Counted from the first letter of the stretch, positions 22,101-31,564 are shown. The stretch: 64,000 bases of DNA from Ryuthela nishihirai (GCA_038380435.1 JAWZYU010000027.1:1113156-1177155); one strand, 5' to 3'. The notes: generated by a model not told the origin, from the letters alone. Numbers and translations are program-made.

Positions 22101-22633
22101 GAATCTATGGAGAGTGTGGAGAAATAGGCGTATACACCTAAAGACTAAAATTAGACTGTATAATAGTTTGGTTCTTTCTAGGGTTAGTTATGGTAGTGAA
22201 ACTTGGACACTTTGTAAACAAGATAACAGGAAACTAGATGCTTTTGATTCCAGATGCTTACGCAGTATCTTGGGCATTAGGTGGTTCAACTTTGTAACTA
22301 ATGATGAGATTAGGAAAAGGAGTTTGCAACCTCCTTTAAGCAGCATATTGTGCAGAGAGAGACTCCGTTGGTTTGGCCATGTTGCCCGTATGAATAATTA
22401 TAGATTGGCGAATAGGGTTATGAACAGTGTGCCTAAAGGCCTCAGAAAGAAGGGGAGACCTAGGATGCGGTGGGCAGACAATGTCAAACAGGACCTTGTT
22501 AGAATTGGTGTGCAGTGGCCAGATGCAGTAGATGTAGCTCAGGATAGACTTGCTTGGAGAACTAAATTGCACGGTCTGGTTGGACCTCCGTAGCCCATGG
22601 CTGCTTGAGGATGATGATGATGATGATGATGAT
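19199..22633 (+). mobile_element. RTE-clade LINE with intact ORF (RTE-4)
   Basis: About 380 bp of 5'-UTR, which starts AACGGAAGGGGAGGGCTGCC as in RTE-2 and may be 5'-truncated. Then comes one open ORF (19582-22593), an 8-codon-long 3' UTR (CCCATGGCTGCTTGAG) and an eight-unit GAT microsatellite tail (22610-22633). A short 3' UTR ending in a simple repeat rather than poly-A is typical of RTE elements. It sits antisense in the 24-kb PKC intron. At least eleven other fragments of this family lie in the window, so this lineage has been the most active here. I could not identify a clear target-site duplication. Confidence 0.93.
19582..22593 (+). CDS. RTE LINE endonuclease/reverse transcriptase, 1003 aa, uninterrupted
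   Basis: Target-primed retrotransposition protein. The APE-type endonuclease occupies about residues 48-300: WNVRTLH, catalytic Glu79 (LGLQETRW), Y149AP, GDFNAKVG with Asp185/Asn187, IDYI with Asp254, and SDH at 279-281. A linker of about 250 residues follows. The reverse transcriptase is at about 545-800: RAIVIPIFKKGDRSS, FVDFKKAFDSVD with Asp648, SGVRQGCILSPFLFSLVIDY, and YADD with Asp750 and Asp751. The C-terminal domain (about 830-1003) holds NRRIGIAAGTFKNLWR, SYGSETWTLCKQDNRKLDAF, LRSILGIRW and RLRWFGHVARM. All key residues are present. The ATG at 19582 is the first in frame; the true start could be at Met15. The sequence resembles proteins often mislabelled craniofacial development protein 2-like. 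It is a transposon gene, not a host gene. Confidence 0.95.
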   Translation: MASAFSSGGTGLCPMSAIKGLFDIVGIPSLNKHSFFKHPTNHFLSIGSWNVRTLHRAFSLDVLTQEFHRYNLDILGLQETRWTDKGQILKNNLKFLFSGRDDKKHHQGVGLLLSRHASDALLGYECINERFLTAKFQTSVKDLNVICCYAPTEDADEDEKDRFYEQLQDILNSVKKGDITLVLGDFNAKVGTDSDLWGGVIGPFGIGSCNSNGQRLLQVSKLNGFRITNTYYKHRDIHKYTWVSPDGLHKNMIDYILINSKWTSSVRNTRAYRGAEIGSDHYLVKSMLQLKLKKCCARVKKFTFNTEALKDPVIAKAYHDRLLSHYDSHGLLTTEVEEEWDHFKQAFLDTNSTLLGKKEQKRQNYLSDKALELISERKNCRNALNQYPTSPNRKHYRDLNKLVKDQLAADKNFWLDGLADKAEEAVRQHNSRELYQIVNVLCDRKRTGIQGLKDKQGKVIEGEDSVMARWAEHFSDVLNNVVSSTPIVCNDDRCIGGFNVGPITQSEVSLAVSKLKLHKSPGVDEITTEMLRAGNVSVTTWMTEILNLFYDKGTVPKDFTRAIVIPIFKKGDRSSCDNYRGISLLSVPGKVLSMIVLNRIKNLVDRQLRDEQCGFRSGRGCVDQIFSLRQILEKCLEFQKPLVASFVDFKKAFDSVDRHNLWLIVRSYGIPDKLVNIMKALYNNTESCVRVGKACSNWFSITSGVRQGCILSPFLFSLVIDYVMRNSLQGKDFGLKWAGDRKISDLDYADDLALLANDVDEMNSFIRAVDETGSRVGLVINREKTKVMKIGQAGCDSVNLNGCSLEQVSQFNYLGSYVTDNGDVRHEINRRIGIAAGTFKNLWRVWRNRRIHLKTKIRLYNSLVLSRVSYGSETWTLCKQDNRKLDAFDSRCLRSILGIRWFNFVTNDEIRKRSLQPPLSSILCRERLRWFGHVARMNNYRLANRVMNSVPKGLRKKGRPRMRWADNVKQDLVRIGVQWPDAVDVAQDRLAWRTKLHGLVGPP

Positions 22634-23938
22634 AATTATTATTTGGGGACATCACCTTTTTCTTTGAACCTTCGCTTATCTCCTTCCAACCACTTCAAGT
22701 TACTGACCAGCAATTCTTTTAAATTATTGACATTGATCACCAGGTACCATGTGCCAAGGTCACAATCACTTGTGCCATCTCCAATGTATGATCAGTTATG
22801 TAAATGTGTCATATTGAATGTGATTGTAAGCTTGTGTCAAATTTTAGATATCAAAGTGTAGAACTACACTAGAGTTGATGTTAGTGTACAGAGATGCTAG
22901 CAGAAGGCTAGTAGTGAAGGAACTTGGTGTATCTGTATTTGATTTATGACTAAAGTGATTAGAGTCAGTATTTTTGACCTATATTTTTGGTGAGTGATTT
23001 CAATAAATTGTTTATTTTATTGATATAAATTTTTTTTTCTTCTTGAGCAGAGTTAAGATTTCATCAAGTTTAGTTTGCATTTATGCTGTAGGTGGATTTT
23101 CACCATTAAAACTAAATATTGCCACTATAAACACTCAATTGAAGCCCTAATTATTGGCAAGTAAAATATTGACTGGTACCCAAAATTATAAGCTATCCGG
23201 TATCTGATTTATTGATAATTGGGACTGTTACAATGAGATCTCAGCAAAAAGACAACACATATAATCTAAAAAAAAAAAGTTCACAAAAAATGCACTAACA
23301 CCGAATTCTAAACATATGATGAATGTTAACTAAAGATTTATTGAAAAATACAAAGTGTATACAGCTACTAAATATTGCACTCCTATGTTAGATATAAAAT
23401 TTCCATCAACTGCAGTATTGCAATCTAAAATGCTATTTGCAATACACAAATACAATTCAAAGAAATTTCATTATTGAAAAATGTTATAAGTTGTAGGCTA
23501 GTTAATTTTCATTCTGTACACTTGAACCAAATGCTTATCGAGAAATATTTTATAAATAATAGCATCACAACTCTCATACACCCAAGTAGTATTTTTAACA
23601 CACCATGTCATAAACAGTAATTACAGTTACTTGCAAAAGTTGGAATGCTTTGCAAATGAGCCAATTTTGTTTCATGCTCTGTGAGTTACACAAAATCTGT
23701 TTTAATAGACAAAAATATATATATTTTTAACAGAAATTTAATGATGAATCAAAATCTTTTTATAGATTTATAACATTGTAAATAAATTTTCAGTTATATG
23801 TAGAGTAATGAAAAAAAAGTGGTTACATCTTTTCAACTTTTTTTAATTCATTTGCTTTGGTAATATTCTTAAATTCCAGTGTATGATTTAAAGATGAATC
23901 ATTTTTGTTGATATGCACCTCAGGATATTTATAATTTA
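22634..23938. other. Intron sequence, nothing recognised
   Basis: About 1.3 kb, increasingly AT-rich, without a recognisable coding remnant, repeat or structure. Confidence 0.5.
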
Positions 23939-24118
23939 GTCAATGAGTTATTGCTCTTGTGCTTGGTGACTTACTGCCAAGTTTGCACTGACTCTGACAT
24001 TTGGGCAGTAGTAATAGGTCTGTTTCACATTGTAAATTAAATAAGAAGAGTTTCAGACCCCTGTGTTTACTAGCTTTGTAGATTTCAAATTGGCCTTTGA
24101 TTCTGTAAACAGCAGGTA
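23939..24118 (+). mobile_element. Severely deleted RTE LINE fragment
   Basis: 23945-24035 matches the endonuclease segment around LVLGDFNAKVGTDSDLWGGV. It is joined directly (about 24043-24110) to the RT segment around VASFVDFKKAFDSV. About 1.4 kb of coding sequence between them is missing. Confidence 0.65.
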
Positions 24119-24211
24119 GGCAAGCATCTTTGAAAGTGATTAAGTGATTTGCAAGCAGTATTCAGTTTCTAATTCCTTATGAAATTTCCTTTTGAACAGC
24201 ATTTCTTTTTA

Positions 24212-25492
24212 CAGAGGGCTTTTCAAAAGTTCTTGACATATGTCTATAGATTTGCACTTGTTCCTTTGAAGTTAATGAGCTACAATTTGTTTGAATGCTT
24301 GTCTAACCTTGTCATTACATGTTAAAAACAAAGGCCATAATCATCCCTTCTCTCTTCACTGGTGGCACAAAAAGTTTGGTCTGCAAAATCTGTGTGTTGT
24401 TGCTATGGAGCCTACTAAGGACAACACAAAAAAATTCATGCTGATTTATCACAAGTACATGGGGATCATCCTGTTCATATGGCATTGTTATGAGATGGAA
24501 ATGCAAATTCAGAGAAAAATTGTAGAGCTTTGAAGACCTCCCTCATGTAGGAAGACTGAAGGAGGTCGTGAATGAGAGAACCATCACTGCTATTCATGAA
24601 CTCATTCCACACATCACCATTCAGGTAAGTTTAGATGTCAGTACAGAAACATTATTCACCAACATTTAAAGTTCTGAAAGATCTGTGCCAAATGAATACC
24701 CCATAAATTAACAGAACAGCAAAAAAAGGACTAGAGCCACTTTGTGCAAGGAGATCCTGGCAATGTTTGAACCTAGTGACTCCAAACGGTTAACACACAT
24801 TGTCACAGGTGATGAGACATGGTTTTATTACTATACACCCAGGAAGATTGACAGCAATGTTTGGGTTGCAGAAAGAGGAACTGCATCCCTAAATCCTCCG
24901 ATTCCCAAATGCTCCAGCAAGGCTTTTCCTCAAAGAAGAGGATGTTCACAATTTTTTTTCAATTCCCAAGGAGTGGTAGTTGTGGACAACTTATCTAAAA
25001 AAATGACTATAAATGGCCAATACTACACCAATATTGTGTTTTACTCCTCAGGTTAAGGAGATCAAGGAGCAGGTTCAACAACAGATGTGCCAAGGGTTCT
25101 CCTTCTTCATGAGAGTGCCATAACTTGCAAAACCTGGGGGCCTACTAAGACAATGGAGCAGGAAAAAAATCAAACAGCTACTCCATCTTGCACATTCATC
25201 TGATCTTGCAGCATGTGATTGTTGGTTGTTTCTAAAAATTAAAAAGGAACTTACTGGGAGGCGTTTTTCAAGGGTACAAGACCTTGCAAAATACATTCTT
25301 TCAGAGTTGTGGAGTATTCTCCAATAGGAGTACCACCAAGCATTCCAGAATTGACATAAATGTCTGCAAATTTGCATAGATGCTGGAGGGGAGTATTTTG
25401 ATGGACAGTAAAAGTTTTGAAGTTTTGTTGAGGTAAGTACAGTGATTTTTGTTCTGCAGATGCATGTCAAGAAAAATTTTGAACACCCCTCA
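24212..25492 (+). mobile_element. Mariner element, decayed full-length copy 2
   Basis: 1.28 kb, flanked by TA. The ends are CAGAGGGCTTTTCAAAAGTT (24212) and, on the minus strand from 25492, TGAGGGGTGTTCAAAATTTT. The plus-strand transposase is broken by many stops. Identifiable parts are an N-terminal CANSEKDCRALKTSLM-like tract (about 24500), VTGDETWFYYYTPRK (24800-24845, first catalytic Asp), HSSDLAACDCWLFLKIK (25195-25243, S/DxxPxD region) and the tail FSRVQDLAKYILSELWSILQ with CIDAGGEYF. It is homologous to the copy at 11247-12452, with the opposite orientation. Confidence 0.85.
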
Positions 25493-25739
25493 TATCATCT
25501 TAGTATGGTTGTTTTTACTAACTCTCACAACATTACAATAGATGTTATAATTTTGTACACATCTGGAAAAGTTATTTTACTGCTTTGTAGCTTTATGAGT
25601 AAATAGTATTAATTATTTTGCATAACATTACAAATCAGATATAGAATTTGATGCTCTATAAAATCATACTCAATTATAAAAGCAAGCTGAATATTTTTAT
25701 CATCAAATTAAACTACTCTAGGATGTAAGGATAACACAC

Positions 25740-25872
25740 CTTCACACTGAAGACCTTGTCTAAACAGACCATACAACATTGAACCACAGTGGTCACAAAA
25801 TGTAGGCCTTTTGAAGTTGTGAACTGTGAATCTGTGTGGAATATTAATGTTGAATCGACTGCCAGCAGCCAT
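25740..25872 (-). CDS. Novel protein kinase C (epsilon/Pkc98E type), exon for first half of C1B
   Basis: Minus-strand exon of 133 nt. The acceptor is AAATTTCAG (AG at 25874-25873) and the donor GTGTGT (GT at 25739-25738). It starts in phase 0 and encodes 44 codons plus one base. Visible motifs are [14 protein letters not shown], then PTFCDHCGS and [10 protein letters not shown]. This is the first half of the C1B domain: His, 12 residues, C-D-H-C, 13 residues, Cys. The Pro and Gly of the phorbol-binding loops (PTFC, GLFRQG) are kept. Joined to the preceding exon, the Cys-to-His spacing between C1A and C1B (23 residues: [10 protein letters not shown] plus [12 protein letters not shown] and neighbours) equals what I recall for human PKC epsilon, so no exon seems to be missing in the 29-kb intron. 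The final G is completed by the next exon to an Ala codon. Confidence 0.94.
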
Positions 25873-25874
25873 CT

Positions 25875-26240
25875 GAAATTTAAATGCGTGACACATTTAG
25901 CTGTTAACAAAATTATATAAAATTTTATGTTTAAACTTTTAAACTAAAACACTACTGATTATTTAACTTGTTGCAATAAAAAAGATATAAAAAAAACTGA
26001 CTCAGTAAAATTTTAAGTCAAAATTTAAACAAATTTTTAAGACATGTACAACCATTAAAATTATCACATATCTTGATATAAGTTGATATTTCCAGTTTTT
26101 CTTAAGCAGCACATATCTTTGTAGATCAAGTTCTAGTAGATGAAAATTCCTTAATTTGCTTAGTATAGCTTACTGGAAGACGTAAAACTAGTTTAAACAT
26201 ACATTTAACCTTCTTCTTACATTAAGAAAATAGTACTACA
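25875..26240. other. Intron sequence next to the C1B exon, nothing recognised
   Basis: AT-rich. The exon's short pyrimidine tract lies at its left border. Confidence 0.5.
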
Positions 26241-26517
26241 ATAACAACCTTTTGAACACTATTATACTGTAGGTCAATGTGGGCATGGAGGAAAATTGTT
26301 TTGGGCTAGGCGAGATCTGAATCCACAACCTCTTAATGACATGTCAGGTGCCCTGATCACTGAGCTACTGGTTTCTCTATTACAGATGTTAAACCCTCTC
26401 ATTGTAGAATCAGCTGCTGATGACTGCTTTATAACTGCAAGTGAAGGATATTTTATTGCAGATCTCTCAGACTCATGACAAACCACACTCTCTGGAACAA
26501 TTGACTGGCATTTTTTA
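26241..26517 (-). repeat. SINE-3 (tRNA-like) unit A, left arm of a long inverted repeat
   Basis: The complement contains TAGCTCAGTGATCAGGGCA and GGATTCAGATC, resembling tRNA A and B boxes. The whole unit is the inverse of 26847-27144 over about 280 bp with scattered mismatches and small indels. Confidence 0.75.
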
Positions 26518-26577
26518 ATGACTTATCCTCAGTTCTTAAGCATAGTTCTTACGTATCTCTAGTACATATATCTACTA

Positions 26578-26842
26578 AACATTATCTGTTACATAGGAAA
26601 CATTTAAAATTACAGCACTTCATAGCAACAACTTTTTGAACACTATTATGCTATAGGTCAATGTGGTCAGAGAAGAAAACTATCTTTAGCTAGGTGGGAT
26701 CTGAACCCATGTCCTCCTGATGACATGTCAGGTACCCTGACCACTAAGCTACTGGCTGCCAATCAATCATTCTCTGTTATGGATGTTAAACCCCCTCATT
26801 ATCTGTTACATTGGTAACATTTTAAATCACAGCACTTCATCA
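26578..26842 (-). repeat. SINE-3 unit B (partial) with flanking 45-bp repeats
   Basis: 26629-26795 is a shortened copy of unit A in the same orientation. It is bracketed by two direct copies of a segment beginning ATTATCTGTTACAT and ending CAGCACTTCAT (26578-26630 and 26797-26842). Confidence 0.7.
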
Positions 26843-26846
26843 TAAA

Positions 26847-27190
26847 AAAAATGCCAGTCAATTGTTCCAAGGAGTGTGGCTTGTCATGGGTCTGGGCCTG
26901 AGAGATATGCACTAAAAGATCCATCACTTGCAGTTATAAGGCAGCCAGCAGCAGCAGCTGATTCTACAATGATGGGGTTTAACACCCATAATAGAGGATG
27001 ATTTATTAGCACAGGTAGCTCAATGGTCAGAACACCTGGCATGTCATCAAGGAGGTCATGGGTTCAGATCCCATTCAGCTCAAGCCAATTTCCCTCTATG
27101 CCCACATTAACCTACAGCATAATAATGTTAAAAAAGTTGTTACTATGAAGTGTTGTGATTTAAAATGTTATTAATATAACAGATAATGTA
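26847..27190 (+). repeat. SINE-3 unit C, right arm of the inverted repeat
   Basis: The tRNA-like part GGTAGCTCAATGGTCAGAAC...GTCATGGGTTCAGATCCCA lies at about 27014-27082. About 160 bp precede it, and it ends in CATTAACCTACAGCATAATAA. At 27147-27190 an inverted copy of the 45-bp flanking segment closes the structure. It is not a functional tRNA: no matching acceptor stem. Confidence 0.75.
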
Positions 27191-28010
27191 TACTAATAGA
27201 ATATTGCAACATTTTGTCTATAAGCAGATTTACAACAGGGATGGAAAACTAAGGAGTTTTGAGAAGAAATAAATATCTGGTGGAAATGGGAAAATTAATT
27301 TTGAGATAATTCACATTTAATCCTTTCAACCAGAATGTCCAGAGATTTTTCTATGGTCTTGTCAAGCGATCAATATCAGCCAATCATAAAATTATAATTG
27401 TGTTGAAAATATTAGTTTATCACTGTATGTTTTTCACACAAAGTATATATTGTTGTGCAAAATTTTATTAATAATATTGCAACTTCATCTGTTAAAAAGC
27501 AATGCTCCAGTTCAAAGAAAACTTATCTCACTGGGATGAACACTCGTGGCAATTATTTCTTTTACCTCCAAACATAGCAGAAAATTTTATATAATTTTTT
27601 AAATTATTTAACTGCTTAATTTTTGCACTGAATATATTACTGCATATTTATCAAATAATTTTAGCATTATTCTCCCTCCTCCCATAAATTTCTACCATGA
27701 TAACAAAACAATGCAGCTTTATTTATTACAATAAAACATTTAAGTCAAAGAAGCACTTACCACAGAATGAACTCTCGGGTAATTATTTCCTTCAGCTCCA
27801 CACACAGTTAATAATTATATAATTAATTGTTCAATTATTGAATAAGGTCGAATATAACTTAGTGTCACATAATACACACTAAATCACTTTAACACTGATA
27901 AGGTGTCAGCAATAAAAAAAAGTCCTTTTGTAAGCTTGTAACACTTCTTGCAACATAGATAGTCCCAAATACAGTGCTGTTCTGTGTGGAGTACAGTATA
28001 TTCAGAGGAT
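27191..28010. other. Intron sequence with a short diverged duplicate
   Basis: 27500-27600 and 27738-27825 share AA(C/T)(A/T)C.CT..GG.AATTATTTC.TT.A.CTCCA followed by ATTATAT/TTTATATAAT. The class is unknown. Nothing else recognised. Confidence 0.4.
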
Positions 28011-28012
28011 AG

Positions 28013-28395
28013 TTGTTGTTGTTTTACCTCTGAGCAACACTTTTTTTGCACACCATGGGTTAAATGGTAAGGTCACATGGACCCAAAGACTCAGAGAAGT
28101 TTGGGGGAGGGGACCCAATAGAACAGCTGTTGGGAGACAGATGGTAGCCTCCTGTCAAGGCCATCCAGCATGTTCTTTAACGTGCACAGGGTATGGCTCT
28201 CCCACACACGAGGCCATGGCTTAACGTCCCATCCAACAGATAGTGGCCTTTCCAAGCCCATCGGTGTCCCCTACTGACCATGGGCAGGGTGGGAAATTTT
28301 GCGGAGATAAATCTCAACGTTGACCCAGCTGGGACTCAAACCTAAGAACTACAGATTACGAGCCTGGCGCGCTACTGACAGCCACTCCTGCCCCG
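28013..28395 (-). repeat. SINE-1, copy d
   Basis: Nearly complete, from GTTGTTTTACCTCTGAGC to the tRNA-like head complement (GGGACTCAAACCTAAGAACT, GATTACGAGCCTGGCGCGCTACTGAC). Confidence 0.9.
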
Positions 28396-28399
28396 AGAA

Positions 28400-28730
28400 T
28401 AGTTGTTTGAAAGATCTTTATTTAAGATCATTTAAAAATATATGCATCACATTAGATTTGCCTTCAAGACATGAATTTCTGGATCATCAAATTTCTCCAC
28501 TTAAATTACAAAATACACGATAATGAACAGCAGATAGAGTACTAGAGATATCACCCCTTCTTGGAACTTTTAGGGAGTTCCTGTTGCAAGTATCTATCCT
28601 TTAAACAAAATGTATCAGATAATGATGGGAAGAGGTTTAGAGAAAAATTTGAACTTCAAATGGGGTCTGCAGAAAGTTTGTATTTTATAGCGGATCCATG
28701 GCACCAAAGAGGTTGGGAACCATTGGTCTA
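28400..28730. other. Nothing recognised
   Basis: Short intron stretch between SINE-1d and the split RTE copy. Confidence 0.45.
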
Positions 28731-28732
28731 GA

Positions 28733-29101
28733 GATCTGAATTATTCTAATTTAGATTATGTGGATGATTTATCCTTCTTCGCAAATGATGTTGATAAGAT
28801 GAATTCTTTCATTAGAGTTGTTGACGAGACTGATAATAGTTAAGTTTTCATGAGAAACAGAGAAAAAACTAATGTGATGAAAACTGATTAGTCAGAATGT
28901 GATTCAGTCATTTTGAATGGTTGCACCTTTGAGAAAGTATCTCAATTTTATTATCTTGGGAGCTACTTAACAGATACTGGCAATATATGAGATAAAAAGA
29001 AGAATAAGGATTTTTACTGGGACTTTTAAGAATCTATGGAGAGTGTAGGAACAAAAGGCATATATATATATACCAAAAAACTAAAATAATGCTGTATAAT
29101 A
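28733..29101 (+). mobile_element. RTE LINE fragment, left part of a copy split by Tc1 and SINE-2 (RTE-6)
   Basis: Starts TTCTAATTTAGATTATGTGG (YVDDLSFFAND in place of YADD) and runs through GCTGTATAATA, which continues at 30307 after the Tc1. The reading frame is broken. Confidence 0.85.
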
Positions 29102-30306
29102 CACTGAAGTGCCACTGAATTAGGGCTAGCAATCTAGTAATGTGTTGGACCCACTCTGGCCCTGATAACAGCCACCACACAACGAGGCAAGACTCCACAA
29201 GCTTGCGTAAATGTTCCACAGGTATGGCGACCCATGCATCCTCCAGAGCTGTCCCTAATTCTCTCAAGGTCGTTGCTGATGGGACACAGGCTGAACACTC
29301 TGCTGAATGGTATCCCAAAGATTTTCGATGGGATTTAAATCTGGGCTTCTAGGTGGCCAATTCATTATTTCAAAGTTAGCAGAATGCTCCTGCAACCATG
29401 CAGTAGCCAACCTGGACTTGTGAGATGAACAGTTGTCTTGCTGGTAGATGCCATCTCCATTGGGATGCATGATGGCCATAAATGGTCAGCCATGAGTTCT
29501 GCATATCGATATGCTTTTAGAGTCATCAGTACATGTACCAAAGGTCCCACAGATGTCCAACTGAAGACACACCAGGCCATCATTGAGCCATCACCAGCCT
29601 GTACTGTTCAGATCTGACATGCAGGATCCATGGCTTCATGGGGTTGGCACCACACCCTTAGTCTCCCATTGACATCAAGTAGTTTAAATCAGGATTCATC
29701 ACTCCAGGATATTCGTTGTCAATTTTTGATGGTCCAGATTTGATGTTCTTTAGCCCAGGCAAGGCATTGAACCCAGTGTCAGGCCATTAGAAGTGGGACT
29801 CTCGTAGGTCGGCAGCTCCAGAAGCCAAGACAATGAAGTGAGCGTCGCAAGGTCTGTGCACTGACTTTCCAGCTGGAACCCGCGCTCAGATGGGAGGTGA
29901 TACAGAAATGTCTGGCCCTTATTGGTCTGTATGATGTAGGTCAGATGGTGAAACCCATGATCATTTGAGGCTGATTGTCCTTTGCAGTTTGTCTGGGTGC
30001 TAGTTTTTTTGCCTGAATTTTCATATTCCCTTAACACTCTTGAAACTGTCATACGAGAAAATCCAAGTTCCTTGACAATTTTGGAAATCAAGTGTCCCAT
30101 CAGTCAGGCACTTACGATATGTTCTCTGTCAAATGCATCTAAATCCTGTGCCTTTCACATTACACTTCTCATGATGAATGCTTGGGAAAGTCAAAGCTGA
30201 CAGCCATGTATGATCAGAGTTTTGGCCATGCATGCGCGCAAATGCGGGACTTGCAATACTGAATTTGGATAATGTCTCTGATCCCTAATTCAATGGCATT
30301 GCGGTG
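29102..30306 (-). mobile_element. Tc1-like transposon inserted in RTE-6
   Basis: 1,205 bp with inverted ends: CACTGAAGTGCCACTGAATT (29102) and, from 30306 on the minus strand, CACCGCAATGCCATTGAATT. TA is duplicated at 29100-29101 and 30307-30308. Removing the element restores the RTE sequence CTGTATAATAGTTTGATCC. The minus-strand transposase is frameshifted: ISKIVKELGFSRMTVSRVLR (HTH, 29750-30100), then GDGIYQQDNCSSHKSRLATA with NWPPRSPDLNPIENLW (29264-29479), which holds the second catalytic Asp and the DLNPIE motif. Confidence 0.92.
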
Positions 30307-30333
30307 TAGTTTGATCCTCTCTAAGATTAGTTA
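30307..30333 (+). mobile_element. RTE-6, middle sliver between Tc1 and SINE-2
   Basis: TAGTTTGATCCTCTCTAAG, then ATTAGTTA, matches the RTE sequence encoding NSLVLSRVSY. Its last 11 bp (30323-30333) are duplicated after the SINE-2. Confidence 0.85.
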
Positions 30334-30542
30334 AGCCGTCCCATGGCCGAGTGGTTAGCGCGCTTGGCTGTTGATCTTAGGGACCTGGGTTCGAGCCCCG
30401 GGTAAGGCATGGATGTATGTGTCGTTTTTCTGCTGAGGTCCTGCCATCCTCTCAGTTCTTGTACTATGGCATATAAACTGACAGGCTCCTGTCAGACCTC
30501 TATGGCAAGCAGCTGCTTGAGAGGGTATTTATTTATTTTTTT
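30334..30542 (+). repeat. SINE-2 (tRNA-derived), full copy a, inserted in RTE-6
   Basis: The tRNA-like head has TGGCCGAGTGGTTAGCGCG (A box) and GGTTCGAGCCCC (B box, 30391-30402). The roughly 120-bp body includes GCTGAGGTCCTGCCATCCTC. The 3' end is GCAAGCAGCTGCTTGAGAGG followed by TATTTATTTATTTTTT. The probable target-site duplication is AAGATTAGTTA (30323-30333) / AAAATTAGTTA (30543-30553). The element ends in GCTGCTTGAG, as the RTE LINE does. Confidence 0.88.
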
Positions 30543-30800
30543 AAAATTAGTTATGGTAGTAAAACATGAATGCATTCAAAGCTGGATAATAGGAAACTCA
30601 ATGTCTTTGATTCAACATGTTTACACTGTTTCTTGGGCATTAGTGGTTTACTTTGCAAGTAATAATAAGGTTAAGCTAAGGAGTCAGCAACCACCTTTGA
30701 TAAGAATACTGTGCAGAGAGAAACTGCATTGATTTGGCCGTGTTGCACACATGCCTAACTATACATTAGCAAATACATGATGAACTATGTACCTAATGCC
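30543..30800 (+). mobile_element. RTE-6, right part
   Basis: AGTTATGGTAGTAAAACATG through GGCCGTGTTGCACACATGCC matches SYGSETW to WFGHVARM of the RTE C-terminal domain. It ends near 30800 without the usual tail. Confidence 0.8.
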
Positions 30801-30802
30801 AG

Positions 30803-31095
30803 ATCAAAATGGGAACTCTGGAATCTTTATCTCAGTAGCTTTGCTGACAAAGCAGAGGTTGTAGCTAGACAGAACAACAGAGTTGTACCAAATAAGTAAT
30901 TGTTTTCCATGAGAAAAAAAAAAAATGGCAGTCAGGAATTGAAGGATAAACATGGTAAGGTTACTTAAAGTGAAGATTCTGTTGTGGCAAAGTGGGCTGA
31001 ACATTTCAGACATATTCTAAATAATGGTGTTAGCTATTCTCCCACTGTTTGTAATGAGAATAGATGCATTACTGGTTTCAATGTTGGCCCTAGAG
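30803..31095 (+). mobile_element. RTE LINE fragment from the EN-RT linker
   Basis: Corresponds to about 20815-21090 of the intact copy: AGCTTTGCTGACAAAGCAGAGG, GAAGATTCTGTTGTGGC, CAATGTTGGCCCTA. It follows the 3' part of RTE-6 directly, although in a normal element it would lie upstream, so it is a separate fragment or a rearrangement. Confidence 0.75.
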
Positions 31096-31340
31096 AGCTG
31101 CCAACCACTAATGTTAACTAATATTTGGGACTCTATCCTTGTTGGAAGAAGAATTAAGAGCAGTATTGTCAATTCGCATGTAGGGAAATAAAGTAGAAAA
31201 AACTGTTAAAACCAAACATTTTCATGTGGAAAAAAAGTAGCTTCTTTAATGTTTGATAAATAACATTTTCTTCTCATTGCAACTTTCATTACATAATGAT
31301 TTTGTGTCTAAGGCATATGAACTCTATTTTGTAAAAATCG
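31096..31340. other. Nothing recognised
   Basis: AT-rich spacer. Confidence 0.45.
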
Positions 31341-31549
31341 AATAAAAAAATAAATACCCCCTCAAGCAGCTGCTTGCCACAGAGGTCTGACAGGAGCCTG
31401 TCAGTTTATATGCCACAGTAGGAGATCTGAGAGGATGGCAGGACCTCAGCAGAAAAACGACACACACATCCATGCCTAATTCCGGGGCTCGAACCCAGGT
31501 CCCTTAGATCAGTAGCCAAGCGTGCTAACCACTCGGCCACGGGACGGCG
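31341..31549 (-). repeat. SINE-2, full copy b
   Basis: Minus-strand copy of 30334-30542. The head complement is GGGGCTCGAACCCAGGTCCC and ACCACTCGGCCACGGGACG. The 3' end complement is ATAAATACCCCCTCAAGCAG at about 31350-31369. Confidence 0.88.
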
Positions 31550-31564
31550 AAGCACGATTTAAAA

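Noticed and set aside
19582..22593. A host 'craniofacial development protein 2-like' gene
   Set aside because: That label usually comes from RTE endonuclease similarity. The ORF has the full LINE architecture, a GAT tail and many copies in the window.
27010..27085. A tRNA gene (TAGCTCAATGGTCAGAAC, GGTTCAGATCCCA)
   Set aside because: It is part of a repeated unit occurring in three diverged copies nearby, with no convincing acceptor stem.
26241..27190. A CRISPR-like array
   Set aside because: The units are long, inverted and diverged; no regular short repeats or spacers.
30334..30410. A tRNA gene (TGGCCGAGTGGTTAGCGCG with GGTTCGAGCCCC)
   Set aside because: It is the head of SINE-2. It is followed by the SINE body, repeated at 31341-31549, and I see no matching acceptor stem.
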